A DNA stretch of 64,000 bases from Phenylobacterium sp. Its GTDB lineage: Bacteria > Pseudomonadota > Alphaproteobacteria > Caulobacterales > Caulobacteraceae. Below are positions 1 to 8,511 of this stretch, in pieces (position 1 is the stretch's first letter; every line of letters begins with the position of its first letter). The notes beneath the pieces are model-generated. The model searched no databases. It saw only the letters and a list, made by a program, of their open reading frames with translations, and was not told where the DNA came from. The stretch lies in NCBI RefSeq assembly GCF_030681155.1, contig NZ_JAUXXE010000069.1:62001-126000 (forward strand), given 5' to 3'. The translations under genes and the position numbers were made by a program.

Positions 1-430
1 GCTCTTCTGGATCATGTTCTTCGACTACATCGTCAACGGCGCGCTCTCGATGATCAACGGCGTGATGCTGAGCTCGATGATCGCCGACGTCGTGGAAGAT
101 TCCGAGGTCCGTACCGGCCGCCGTTCGGAGGGCTTGCTCAACTCGGCCGATAACCTGTTCAAGAAAATCGTCAGCGGCGTCGGCGTGTTCGTTTCCGGCT
201 GGATCCTCACCCTGATCGTCTTTCCGAAGGGCGCTAAACGCGGGGACGTCGATCCTGAAATCCTGCACGCGCTCGGCATGATGTATCTGCCGATCAACGG
301 CGCATTCTACGTGGCCGCGATCCTCTGTCTGGTTCTCTACAACATCACTCAGCAGTCGCATGAAGAGAACCTCCGCAAGCTAGGCGAGCGCGAATTGGCC
401 GCGGAGCCGACGAGCGGCGGACAGCCCTGA
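1..430 (+). CDS. MFS/GPH-type sugar transporter, C-terminal part
   Basis: This is the 3' end of a gene that begins left of the window; the frame is already open at base 2, so the ATG at 14 is internal. About 142 residues are visible. They contain membrane segments around residues 50-70 and 95-115, counted from the first visible codon, and end in a charged cytoplasmic tail. The RTGRRSEG loop followed by a NLFKK segment resembles the last third of glycoside-pentoside-hexuronide:cation symporters. The family call is from recognition of this pattern. The substrate cannot be told. The gene converges on the DUF6766 gene at 493. Confidence 0.7.
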   Translation, partial: LFWIMFFDYIVNGALSMINGVMLSSMIADVVEDSEVRTGRRSEGLLNSADNLFKKIVSGVGVFVSGWILTLIVFPKGAKRGDVDPEILHALGMMYLPINGAFYVAAILCLVLYNITQQSHEENLRKLGERELAAEPTSGGQP

Positions 431-435
431 TCTCT

Positions 436-455
436 CCGTAAGGCCGCCCCCCGGC
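436..455. terminator. weak hairpin between convergent genes
   Basis: A GC-only inverted repeat (GGCCG, five-base C loop, CGGCC) lies between the convergent transporter and DUF6766 genes. There is no T-run, so it could only be a weak or factor-assisted terminator. Confidence 0.25.
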
Positions 456-492
456 CAATCCGACTCCGTCGAGCCCGATAATTTCGCCAGGT

Positions 493-1158
493 TTAGTCGG
501 AGCCGGTCTGACTATGGGGGGCGCCCACCGGCTTGCTTTCCGGCGATCCCCGCTCGCGGAGGAAGATGGCGAGTACGATCAGGACCGCCGTGGACAAGAA
601 CTCACTCTGCCAGTTTTGGAAGCTCTCAAACCAGAACTCAGGCTGCAGCAGATAACTCCACAGGCCAGCCGGCGCGTGCCCATGCGCAAGCGCCTCGCCA
701 GCGGCCCTTCGGCCGCTGTTGATCCAGTGCAGCACGAAGCTCGCAAGGAATAGCGACAGCAGGGCGAGTCCAAGCGAGTGTGAATAGACCGCCCGCATCC
801 AGCCGCCAATTCGGACCGGCAAGGGGGCGGATGGCTTGTCGGCGTCACGGGCCGGATCGCGATCTTGCGGGGAATCGTCGTCCGGGTCCTTGGATTCCGG
901 CGATCCCCGCTGGAACAGGTAGGCCGTCAGCATCACGAAGACCCACATCTGTAGGAACTCGCTTTCCCAGTTCTCGAACAGGGCCGACAGAAACGCCGCG
1001 CTGACGATGTAGGATCCGAACAGCAGCGGAGGCCTGCCGTGGTCAACCAGGGTCTGATTTTCGCTGGCCCAACCCGTCATCGCCTGCCCGCCGAGGCTGG
1101 CCGCGAACAGCAACAGAAGTGCGATCGTCAGCCCGTTGTCGCGTAGCCAGCTCTTCAT
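493..1158 (-). CDS. DUF6766-like small membrane protein
   Basis: A 221-residue protein built as two similar halves. Each half has a hydrophobic helix, a WES/WQSEF segment (ENWESEFLQ and QNWQSEFLS) and a further membrane helix ending near RGSPESK. An acidic linker joins the halves. The internal duplication is directly visible and suggests four transmembrane helices. I chose the start MKSWLRDNG because the longer reading adds a non-conserved polar stretch. The family name DUF6766 is from memory of this layout, and the function is unknown. It is divergent from the lipoprotein at 1264 and shares about 105 bases of upstream DNA with it. Confidence 0.7.
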   Translation of the reverse strand: MKSWLRDNGLTIALLLLFAASLGGQAMTGWASENQTLVDHGRPPLLFGSYIVSAAFLSALFENWESEFLQMWVFVMLTAYLFQRGSPESKDPDDDSPQDRDPARDADKPSAPLPVRIGGWMRAVYSHSLGLALLSLFLASFVLHWINSGRRAAGEALAHGHAPAGLWSYLLQPEFWFESFQNWQSEFLSTAVLIVLAIFLRERGSPESKPVGAPHSQTGSD

Positions 1159-1263
1159 GCCCTGGGGAAGGATCGAAAGCCGACTAGGTTCCTGGCGAGA
1201 GAGGCGAAGCCAAGGCTCTGAACTCTTTGCCCCTGGCGACGTTGGCTTCGCGGAGGAGATCCC

Positions 1264-1470
1264 ATGCAGATACAACTCGCCGTCATGGTGTCCGTCGTCG
1301 CCCTCAGCGCTTGCACGACGCCCGACACCGGTCCGCGTGACGCGGCGTCCGGCGCGGTCAATCCCATGCCGCCCAGCGATGCGCGCGGCATCCCGCCTTC
1401 GGCTACTCCGCCGACCGTGCCGGACAATCCCGATGACGCCATGCCGCTTGGTCCGGTGAACCCAAGATGA
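1264..1470 (+). CDS. small proline-rich lipoprotein
   Basis: A 68-residue protein with a short hydrophobic leader and a lipobox LSAC at residues 14-17, followed by a Pro/Asp/Gly-rich tail with no obvious fold. A good ribosome binding site (GGAGGAG) sits a few bases before the ATG. It is probably exported, lipidated on the cysteine and anchored to a membrane. No function can be assigned. Confidence 0.65.
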   Translation: MQIQLAVMVSVVALSACTTPDTGPRDAASGAVNPMPPSDARGIPPSATPPTVPDNPDDAMPLGPVNPR

Positions 1471-1504
1471 GGGCGGGGCGCCGGAGAGGCGATCTCTGAC
1501 CGAT

Positions 1505-2755
1505 CTACCGCTTCGCCGTCTTCCGCGCCGGCGGCTCTTCCCACCCGGTTATGCTGCGCCCCCCGTAGGCCGCCGAGTTGGCGCGTTCCTCGCTGATGTG
1601 GGCCTCAAGTGATGGTCCGGTGGCGTGCCGCTCCAGGCGCCGAGCCTGGATGTCCAATCTCTCGATAGCGCCGAGCGCTTCCTCGCGACCGAGCTTTGCG
1701 TTGGCGATGGCGACCTTCATCACGCGAATGGTCTCGTCATACACCTTGGTCGGAACGGGGAACGGATGGCGATCCTTGCCGCCGAGCGCCAGCGAGAAAC
1801 GCGCCGGATCGCTGAACCGGCACGGCGCGCCATGCACGACCTCGGCGACCATGGCGAGGGAGCGCACCGTGCGCGCGCCCACCCCTGGGACTAAAAGAAG
1901 GTCGCTAAAATCCTTGGGACCCTGTTCGGCCGCCGCGGCCAAGGCGCCGTGCAGTCGTCGCGTCACCACGTTTTCGGCGCGGACATCATGATGGCTGGGC
2001 ATGGTGAGGTGGGGCAGCGTCGCCTGGAGGGGCTCGGGCGTCGGCGCGTGGTCCAGCCTGCCCATCTCACGAACCAGACCGTCTGGGCCCAAATCCGACA
2101 ACAGCTCCAACTGAGCCGCCCGCGATCTTTCGGCGCGCCGGTCGGTCAGATTGACGATCTTGCCCTGCCCCTGACCTTCGATCGCGCTGTGAGGCGCGTC
2201 GACAAAGCTGGTCAAATTCTCCGATAGCCAATGGTAGCGTCGAGCCTGCTTGTTCTCGCCGTTCATGCCCTGCTGGACGACGACCCACGTGCCGTCGTCA
2301 GCGACGATGAAGCTGTGAAGATAGAGGTCAAAGCCGTCCTGCACCGCGGCGCTATCGACTTTCGCCACCAGGCGGCTCGCCCGGCCCAGATCGGCGCCGT
2401 CCAGTCCTACCGCCTCGCCTACCCGCAAGAGTTCGGCGGGCGTTTGGCGCGAGTGCCTCCCCCGGCCCCCGCAGACATGGATGCCAAGCTCGCCCGACAA
2501 GGGGGTCAGGCCACGCTTGAGGGCGCCCAGAACGCTGGTCGTGATGCCCGAGGAATGCCAGTCCATGCCCATGACGGACCCGAACGACTGGAACCAAAAC
2601 GGATGGGCCAAGCGGCGAAGCAGTTCATCTCGACCATAGTGATGCACGATGGCCTGGCATATCACCGCGCCTAGCCGGGTCATCCGCTCGCCGAGCCAAG
2701 GGGGCACGCGACCGCCGTGCAACGGAAGATCAGCGCTGCCTGCGCGTCGAGCCAT
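1505..2755 (-). CDS. DUF763 domain protein
   Basis: A 416-residue protein that starts with MARRAGSADLPLHGGRVPPW, the typical beginning of DUF763 proteins. The ORF could start 17 codons earlier, but the family start is at 2755. Residues around 290-320 carry a helix-hairpin-helix-like stretch (LLVPGVGARTVRSL), which suggests nucleic-acid binding. Conserved blocks include HSSGITTSVLGALKRGL and ENLTSFVDAPHSAI. DUF763 occurs across archaea and bacteria and has no established biochemical role. The C-terminal 60 residues are charged and variable. Confidence 0.85.
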   Translation of the reverse strand: MARRAGSADLPLHGGRVPPWLGERMTRLGAVICQAIVHHYGRDELLRRLAHPFWFQSFGSVMGMDWHSSGITTSVLGALKRGLTPLSGELGIHVCGGRGRHSRQTPAELLRVGEAVGLDGADLGRASRLVAKVDSAAVQDGFDLYLHSFIVADDGTWVVVQQGMNGENKQARRYHWLSENLTSFVDAPHSAIEGQGQGKIVNLTDRRAERSRAAQLELLSDLGPDGLVREMGRLDHAPTPEPLQATLPHLTMPSHHDVRAENVVTRRLHGALAAAAEQGPKDFSDLLLVPGVGARTVRSLAMVAEVVHGAPCRFSDPARFSLALGGKDRHPFPVPTKVYDETIRVMKVAIANAKLGREEALGAIERLDIQARRLERHATGPSLEAHISEERANSAAYGGRSITGWEEPPARKTAKR

Positions 2756-2838
2756 GAGACCTCCGATGTTCCCCAATCGTTCTAGCAGATAGGCGCGACC
2801 GGCCAAGCAAGACCTTGGACATGCGTCAGCCTCGGGGC

Positions 2839-3636
2839 CTATCGAGCCGAGGAGAAGATTTCTCGGATTTTGAACGCCAAGGCGTCGAGGTTGAACGGCT
2901 TGGTGACCAGGAACATGCCCGGGTCCAGGAAGTCGTCACCATCCGAAACCTGCTCGGCATAGCCGGTGACGAACAGAATCCGTAGATCAGGTCGGTGCTG
3001 GCGGGCGAAGTCGGCCAGCTGGCGACCATTCATCCCCGGCAGGCCGACGTCGGTGATCATCAGGTCCAAGCGAGTGTTGGATGTCAGCACCGGAAGCGCC
3101 GTCTGCCCGTCGCTCGCCTCGATGCAAGAATAGCCAAGATCCCTCAAGACCTCGCCGATGAGCAGCCGCACCGATGAGTCGTCCTCCACCAGGAGAACCG
3201 TCTCGCCAGCGCCCTCAGGCGCGGCGCGATCGCGCACGCCGGCTTCGATGTGCAAGCCGCCCCGATAGCGCGGCAGGAACAGGCTGACCTGCGTCCCCTC
3301 GCCAAGCGCGCTCTCGATCTCGACCGCGCCGCGGCTCTGCTTGGCGAAGCCGTAGATCATGGACAGGCCCAGACCCGTCCCCTTGCCGATAGGCTTGGTC
3401 GTGAAGAAGAGTTCGAAAACCTTTCCGAGCGCCTCAGGGGCGATCCCCCCGCCGGTGTCGCCGACGCGTACCTGGATATAGTCGCCGGGCGGAAGCTCAT
3501 CCTGCCCAAAGCGGCGCATCTCCTCGACCTGGACGCGCCGTGTGGTCAGGGTCAGGGTGCCCCCGTCCGGCATGGCGTCGCGCCCATTGATCGCCAGATT
3601 CAGCACCGCATTCTCGAGCTGGTTCGGGTCGGTCAA
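2839..3636 (-). pseudogene. 5'-truncated hybrid histidine kinase (HATPase-receiver remnant)
   Basis: The reading frame begins inside a histidine-kinase ATPase domain. The N box (NLAINGRDAMP), the G1 box (DTGGGI), the F box (FELFFTTKP) and the G2 box (GTGLGLSM) are present. They are followed by a complete receiver domain with acidic pocket EDD, phospho-acceptor region MITDVGLPGMNG and KP. The sensor and the histidine-containing dimerisation domain are missing. The only start is a TTG at 3636. Kinase-like sequence runs a little further upstream (DVWPAL before TDPNQ) to an in-frame stop at 3703-3705. It is therefore a deletion relic rather than a short natural gene. The receiver alone could in principle still fold. 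Confidence 0.75.
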
Positions 3637-3885
3637 GGCCGGCCAGACATCTTCCTGTCCGAAAACGATGTACGCCGAAGGCCGACGTGGGGACCCTATA
3701 TTCTATGCTGTCCGGGGCTTTATCCAGCCATCATCTGGTCGAGGCCGCGCCGCTGGCGCTGGTGGACGGGCCGGTTTCGGTCAGCCGACGGCGCGCCCAG
3801 CTCGCGATTTGGCCGGAGGCGTCGGGACGACGGTTTTCGATGGGGCGTCGATTCGCCGATGACATGCGCGACCGCCGGGCTCACC

Positions 3886-4938
3886 TCAGGCCGCCTGAAA
3901 CGCCGGGGCGTCGCCCCGCAAGGGGATACTGACCAAGGTGTCGACCGCGCCCGCCTGCCAATTCCGGGTGAGTTCGCCCCGCAGTTGCCGCTCGACGATG
4001 GCGTCAATCATCTTGAAGCCAAATCCGGCGTCGATTTGCGAGATAGGTTTGGGCACGCCCGACTCGGTCCAGCGCAGTCGCAGCCAGTGCCGATCACTTT
4101 CACCCCACTGGATGTGCAGGTTTCCGGCTGACGAAGACAAAGCGCCGTGCCGGACTGCATTGTCGATCAGTTCATGCAGAACCAGAGCTACCGACTGGGC
4201 GATCTGGGCTGGCACCAGCACCTCTGGTCCGGCCGCGGCCACCCGGTCAGATCGGTAGGGTTCGAACTGAACTCTCAGGAGATCGGAGAAAGGGACCTGC
4301 GCCCAACCGCCCGCCGCGAGCAGGCCATGCACCTGCGATAAGGCCTGGACCCGAGCCTGCACAGAGCGGCTGTAGGTCTCGGCGTCGTCGGCGCGGGTCA
4401 TCCGGACAATGCCTTGGACGATCGCCAAGACGTTCATCGCCCGATGATCAACCTCTCGAAGCAGTCGCCGTTGCACCGTCTCCAGGTCTTCGGCTCGGCG
4501 ACGTTCCGTGACGTCGAGCTGCGATCCGAAAAAGTAGAGCAGCCGGCCGTCGTCTCCATGGATCGGGCTCAGGTAAAGCTGGTTCCAGAAGGATGTTCCA
4601 TCCTTGCGGTAATTCACCAACTCAACGGTCGCTTCCTGCTCATTGGCGATGGCGCGGCGAACTTCGGCGATGGCGCTCGGACTGGTCCCTTCGCCCTGCA
4701 GGAACCTGCAGTCGCGCCCGATCACCTCTTGAGCACTGTATCCCGTCAGGTCGAGAAACGCCTGATTGGCGAGCACGATCTGGTTTGCGCCGGCCCGAGC
4801 GTCGGCCACCACCATCGGCATTCGCGTCCGCTCCACCGCGATGCAGGCTAGCTCCACCAGGTCCGCCAATCCCCGCGAGGAGGCGGCGGCCGGTTTATCC
4901 CCGACCAATGCGTGAGGGGGGTCCGCCGCCTGATCCAA
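3886..4938 (-). CDS. LOV-domain HWE-family histidine kinase
   Basis: A 350-residue soluble sensor kinase. A PAS/LOV domain (about residues 40-145) contains GRDCRFLQ, the flavin-adduct motif whose cysteine is kept but whose usual Asn is Asp, and the matching NYRKDGTSFWN strand. The H box EVDHRAMNVLA follows. An HWE-type ATPase domain has the N box LHELIDNAVRHGALS and the WxE signature (QWGE). The start is set by a perfect AGGAGG five bases before a TTG at 4938; the longer reading also begins with TTG but lacks such a site. LOV-HWE kinases are known blue-light or redox sensors that often feed PhyR and the general stress response. No PhyR or EcfG gene lies in the window. Confidence 0.85.
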   Translation of the reverse strand: MDQAADPPHALVGDKPAAASSRGLADLVELACIAVERTRMPMVVADARAGANQIVLANQAFLDLTGYSAQEVIGRDCRFLQGEGTSPSAIAEVRRAIANEQEATVELVNYRKDGTSFWNQLYLSPIHGDDGRLLYFFGSQLDVTERRRAEDLETVQRRLLREVDHRAMNVLAIVQGIVRMTRADDAETYSRSVQARVQALSQVHGLLAAGGWAQVPFSDLLRVQFEPYRSDRVAAAGPEVLVPAQIAQSVALVLHELIDNAVRHGALSSSAGNLHIQWGESDRHWLRLRWTESGVPKPISQIDAGFGFKMIDAIVERQLRGELTRNWQAGAVDTLVSIPLRGDAPAFQAA

Positions 4939-5058
4939 GCTGGCCTCCTGAAGACGGCTGAAACATGTGTCGATCGGGCGCGCGCGTTGTGGCGAACGGC
5001 GCCGCGCGATCAGTTTGGTTGAGGCCTGCTTGGTCTCCCAGGCAGGCCTCAAGGTCAG

Positions 5059-5820
5059 TTAGCGGTCCGGACGAGCGCCCAAGGCGCCGCCGAAGCGGGC
5101 GTCAGCGGCGGTCGCCGGATCACTGCGGTCGATCTCCTCTTGGCCGGAGAAGGAGCGCTCCTCGACCCGGTACAAGGCGCGTTCACGGTCGATGTCGGCG
5201 GACGAATAGGGGGGCGCGGCCTCATCGAAACCCGACCACCCCGTTTCGCGATAGGCGGTTCCGCGCGACACGGCGTCCACACCACGGGCGCTATTCAAGA
5301 TGGCCTCCACGGCGGCGACTTCGTCATCGTGGGCCTTGACGCTCACCAGGGTGCCGCCTCGCCGCACGCCTTCTGCGTAGACATTAGCCTCCTCATCGGA
5401 ATGGCCAGCCTCCTTCAAGGCGCCGAGAATGCCGCCAGTGGCTCCGCCGGCTGCGGCGCCGATCGCCGCTCCGACAGCCGTTGAGACCAGCCAGCCGGCC
5501 GCCACGACGGGACCAAGCCCTGGAATCGCCAGCATGCCCAGGCCGGCCAGCAAGCCGGCGCCGCCGCCGATCAGGCCCCCGGTCGTCGCCCCCTTGCCGG
5601 CGCCCTCGGCCACGTCGTTCTCGCCGTCGCCGTTGCGGTCGCCCAGCACGCCAGCTTCTCCCGGAGCGCGGCCGGAGTGGCCATGCCCAGCGTGCCAGTT
5701 GTCCGCATTATTGGAGACGATACTGATCTTGTCGTGGTCGACGCCGGAACGCTCCAGGTCTTCAACGGCGCTCAGCGCCTGTGTATGGCTGTCGAACAGC
5801 CGCGTGATGGTCTTGCTCAT
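5059..5820 (-). CDS. YflT-like general stress protein with glycine-rich hydrophobic core
   Basis: A 253-residue protein. The N-terminal 40 residues (TRLFDSHTQALSAVEDLERSG and the following IVSNN) match the heat-induced YflT/GS17M domain. A Gly/Ala-rich, very hydrophobic segment at about 75-135 looks like a glycine-zipper membrane region. It is followed by a second alpha/beta piece (GGTLVSVKAHDDEVAAVEAIL) and an acidic tail. The ATG at 5820 is preferred over a TTG four codons earlier. It lies about 120 bases upstream of the LOV kinase and downstream of the lipoprotein gene in the same direction. A role in stress protection is inferred from the domain. Confidence 0.7.
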   Translation of the reverse strand: MSKTITRLFDSHTQALSAVEDLERSGVDHDKISIVSNNADNWHAGHGHSGRAPGEAGVLGDRNGDGENDVAEGAGKGATTGGLIGGGAGLLAGLGMLAIPGLGPVVAAGWLVSTAVGAAIGAAAGGATGGILGALKEAGHSDEEANVYAEGVRRGGTLVSVKAHDDEVAAVEAILNSARGVDAVSRGTAYRETGWSGFDEAAPPYSSADIDRERALYRVEERSFSGQEEIDRSDPATAADARFGGALGARPDR

Positions 5821-5858
5821 CGTTTTTTCCAATCCTGTTGTGCTGTGGGCGCGGCGGC

Positions 5859-6203
5859 TCAGGACGCGGTGACCGCGCCCTTGTAGTCCACCGACACCGC
5901 CGCCTCCTTGCCGCCCTTCGTGGCCTTGCCCATCCAGACGCCGTTGGCGTCCTGGGTCAGCGGGCCGACGGCGGTGTAGCCAGCGCCTTCGATGGCGCTC
6001 TTGGCCTGGGCTTCGGTGAAGGAGTTCGCCCCGGCCGTCGGCCCGGCGTCACCAGAAGTCGGGGTGGTGTCCACCGCCTCGTTGCGCGGCGTCTCGGAAG
6101 CGGCCACGACCGGCCCCTTGGTGTTATCGGCTTCCGCCGACTTCTGACCACAGGCGGCAACCAAGGCGGCGGCCAATGCAACGCTCAATATCGGCTTGAT
6201 CAT
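5859..6203 (-). CDS. small stress-associated lipoprotein
   Basis: A 114-residue protein with a short signal peptide and a lipobox ending AAC at residue 18. A disordered Thr/Pro/Ser linker leads to a 45-residue C-terminal fold (SFTEAQAKSAIEGAGYTAV and the following WMGKA) that resembles a single PepSY-like unit. It is 38 bases upstream of the YflT-like gene, so the two probably share a transcript. An EcfG-like promoter lies just upstream at 6232-6256. The function is unknown. Confidence 0.7.
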   Translation of the reverse strand: MIKPILSVALAAALVAACGQKSAEADNTKGPVVAASETPRNEAVDTTPTSGDAGPTAGANSFTEAQAKSAIEGAGYTAVGPLTQDANGVWMGKATKGGKEAAVSVDYKGAVTAS

Positions 6204-6231
6204 CGTCGAATTCTCCCAGAGTTTGGAGAAT

Positions 6232-6256
6232 AAACCTCATCCGATCCCATGGTTCC
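6232..6256 (-). promoter_or_regulatory. EcfG-like promoter for the lipoprotein/YflT genes
   Basis: On the minus strand GGAAC is followed after 15 bases by GGTT (or after 16 by GTTT). The published EcfG consensus is GGAAC-N16-17-CGTT, so the spacing or the -10 element is slightly off. It ends about 30 bases before the start codon at 6203, a sensible distance. Confidence 0.45.
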
Positions 6257-6943
6257 GCGCTGAGTAATATTTACGAACAATACAAATATATTGTATTGGC
6301 GGGAACTTTATACGCGGATACATGAAATGGCATGCGCCCGGGATCATGCGGGCCGCGAAGCGACCTGGAACCGCACGTTCCTTCCCATCTACTCCGAACG
6401 CGGGGCCAACGGGCCGCCGCTCGGGAGGTGAATCCCGAATTTGCGGTTCGACAGCATCGGTCGGACTGCATTGACGGTGCGGCCATCCAAACGCGTCATC
6501 GCACATGAGGTTTCAATGTCGGGACTCGCACTCAAGAGGGCAACGGGCCCCGGCGTCTTCCACACGCCTGGCCCGGCGCCCGCCTCTCGCCTCTCGCCTC
6601 AGCGTGCTTGGCGTGTCCGAAGTTACTCTCAACGACCTGCGGCGTGGATAACGCAGACGACGGCGGGAGATGAAATGCCAAAGCGTGACGATGAGCCGCC
6701 CGCTGGCGGAGCGTTGGCCAGCCAATTGTCGCACCGCAGTCCATCGACGCGCCTGGCTTCGGGCCTGGTGTCCCGGCGCCTTGGCGTTCGCTCACTGCGA
6801 TGACTGATGGGAGACCAATTGGGAACGCCTCACCTGCCGCGCCGTTCACTTCTGGTCCGTGACTGTAGCGGTTCGAGCCAGGGCTGACCCTTGGCATGGC
6901 TTGGACGAGGGTGGATTCGCGGCGATCATCGAGCGAGTTGAAG
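6257..6943. other. intergenic region, no convincing gene
   Basis: Nearly 700 bases separate the divergent lipoprotein gene and the small ORF at 6944. The left part (6265-6330) is AT-rich and contains the near-palindrome ACAAATATATTGT. Open frames exist on both strands, but none has a family signature or a good ribosome binding site, and they overlap each other in conflicting frames. Confidence 0.5.
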
Positions 6944-7138
6944 ATGAACACCTGCGCCTATTGGCTGGTGATTTTCGGGCCAGATGACGTCGCGGCCGGC
7001 ACGGCTGAACTGGCATGCCGCGACGACATTGAAGCCGCGATGGTGGCCTTCACCACCTCAAGTCCGTTCGGCCACGCACTCTGGTCACAGAATGGATTTC
7101 TCGGCCGTTTCGAGATGAGCCTGTCTCGCACAGAATAG
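6944..7138 (+). CDS. small hypothetical protein
   Basis: A possible 64-residue protein starting MNTCAYWLVIFGPDD with a balanced composition. It has no signal peptide and no family that I recognise. The start at 6944 is preferred over an ATG 16 codons earlier because the extra residues look non-coding. It ends 25 bases before the stop of the convergent exonuclease gene. Its coding status is uncertain. Confidence 0.45.
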   Translation: MNTCAYWLVIFGPDDVAAGTAELACRDDIEAAMVAFTTSSPFGHALWSQNGFLGRFEMSLSRTE

Positions 7139-7162
7139 CCGGGCATAGCCCGGAACCGGCGA

Positions 7163-8038
7163 TTACCGTCGCGCGGGCTTGGCCCCACGTGACCTCCGGC
7201 GCGCACGGGCCTCGCTATTCCCATACAGTGGCGAAGCTTCCCGCGTCGAAGGACGACGCCGGGCGACCGATTCCAATTCGATCCACACCGGGGCGTGATC
7301 GCTCGCCCCGGCCTCCCCACGCACCTCTCGACCAACTCCGCCGCCCACGAGCCGGGGCGTCAATGCGGGACTGAGAAGAAAATGATCCAGCCGCATGCCT
7401 TTGTCGTTCGGCCAGCGATGACGCAGATAGGACCAGAAGGTCCATAGAGGTCCTTCGGGTTGCAGCGTTCTCAGGGCGTCCGTCCAGCCGTCTTCCAGCA
7501 GCCGCTGGTAGGCAGCCCGGACCTCGGGCTGCAGAAGCGCGTTCGTCTGCTCACGGTGTCCGGGATAGATGTCAGCTTCGGTCGGGACGACATTGTAATC
7601 GCCCGCCAGCACCGTCGGAACGCCAGCTTGGGCAAGCTCGCCGGCATGGGCGATCAGCCGATCGAACCAGGCGAGCTTGTAGGCGAATTTTGGGCCCGGC
7701 TGCGGATTGCCGTTCGGCAGATAGAGAGAGGCGACCAGTACGCCGTTCACCGCCGCCTCGATATACCGCGCCTGGTCGTCCGCCAGATCGCCGGGCAGTC
7801 GCCGGCGGGTCAGGACCGGCTCTGCACCCAGAGCCAGGATCGCCACGCCGTTCCAGCTGCTCTGGCCGCGCCAGACCGCTCCGTAGCCGGCGCCCTTGAT
7901 CGCCTCGATCGGAAAAGCGTCCTGCGCGCACTTCAGCTCTTGCAGACACACGACGTCAGGACGCTCCGCCTCAAGCCAGGACAGCAGATTGGCCAGCCGC
8001 TTATTGACGTTGTTGATGTTGAAGCTGGCGATCCGCAC
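7163..8038 (-). CDS. xthA: exodeoxyribonuclease III family AP endonuclease
   Basis: A 291-residue protein of the endonuclease/exonuclease/phosphatase fold. Visible landmarks are NINNVNKRL (metal-binding Asn), CLQELK (catalytic Glu), LYLPNG, GDYN (catalytic Asp-Asn) and SDHAPV (catalytic Asp-His). It would cleave abasic sites and trim 3' blocked ends. Residues after about 265 form a basic Arg/Ser-rich extension not typical of the family. It is the last gene of a minus-strand run with LigD, KTSC and DUF3008 genes, so end processing for NHEJ is a reasonable role. Confidence 0.9.
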   Translation of the reverse strand: MRIASFNINNVNKRLANLLSWLEAERPDVVCLQELKCAQDAFPIEAIKGAGYGAVWRGQSSWNGVAILALGAEPVLTRRRLPGDLADDQARYIEAAVNGVLVASLYLPNGNPQPGPKFAYKLAWFDRLIAHAGELAQAGVPTVLAGDYNVVPTEADIYPGHREQTNALLQPEVRAAYQRLLEDGWTDALRTLQPEGPLWTFWSYLRHRWPNDKGMRLDHFLLSPALTPRLVGGGVGREVRGEAGASDHAPVWIELESVARRRPSTREASPLYGNSEARARRRSRGAKPARR

Positions 8039-8050
8039 CTTGGCGATGGT

Positions 8051-8236
8051 CTATCGCGCGACGTGCTCAGGCTTGCCCTTGCGCTTGGTGTGGGCGAACT
8101 CTTCCAGCTGCTTTTCGCTCATCGACTGCGCCATCTGCTTGGACGCACCCTTGAGCTTGCTCTTTGGCGTCTCGCCGCGTTTCGCTGAGAGGGCCGCGCC
8201 AGCGGCCTTCTGCTGTGCTGCGGATTTAGCAGGCAT
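8051..8236 (-). CDS. DUF3008 family small basic protein
   Basis: A 61-residue Lys/Ala-rich protein beginning MPAKSAAQQKAAGAALSAKR, the standard start of DUF3008 proteins. A longer frame has 36 unrelated leading codons. The sequence is highly charged and probably disordered. It lies 12 bases before the exonuclease gene. Members are often found beside NHEJ or stress genes; no biochemical function is known. Confidence 0.85.
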   Translation of the reverse strand: MPAKSAAQQKAAGAALSAKRGETPKSKLKGASKQMAQSMSEKQLEEFAHTKRKGKPEHVAR

Positions 8237-8285
8237 TGCGCTCTCCCTTGCTGCTGGAAGTCGAACGTTTCCTGGCGCATGAGGT

Positions 8286-8504
8286 TCATGTTTCGAGGCC
8301 TGGAATCGGCGGGTCCTCGGTGAAATGAAACTGATCGCGGACATGACGATTGAAGAACGCGCCCTTGGAGAACGATGCGCGCATGGCCTGGTAGGTTTCA
8401 GCTGGGACCTGATGATAGCGGTACCTGCGCCCGCTCCTGAAGGTGACCGTCAATGTGCGGCTCGCTGGATCACAGGCGAAGGCGCCGATGACGGTGGAGG
8501 GCAC
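8286..8504 (-). CDS. KTSC domain protein
   Basis: A 72-residue KTSC-domain protein. The hallmarks are VPSTVIGAF at the start, FRSGRRYRYHQVP in the middle and SKGAFFNRHVRD toward the end. It uses a GTG start at 8504, just seven bases after the LigD stop. An upstream in-frame ATG inside ligD is less likely. KTSC proteins are small proteins often linked to lysyl-tRNA synthetases and DNA repair; the exact role is unknown. Confidence 0.8.
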   Translation of the reverse strand: MPSTVIGAFACDPASRTLTVTFRSGRRYRYHQVPAETYQAMRASFSKGAFFNRHVRDQFHFTEDPPIPGLET

Positions 8505-8511
8505 GGCGGCC

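Noticed and set aside
6441..6951. Overlapping open frames on both strands
   Set aside because: High GC makes long random frames. These conflict with each other, have Arg/Pro-rich translations and no family signature.
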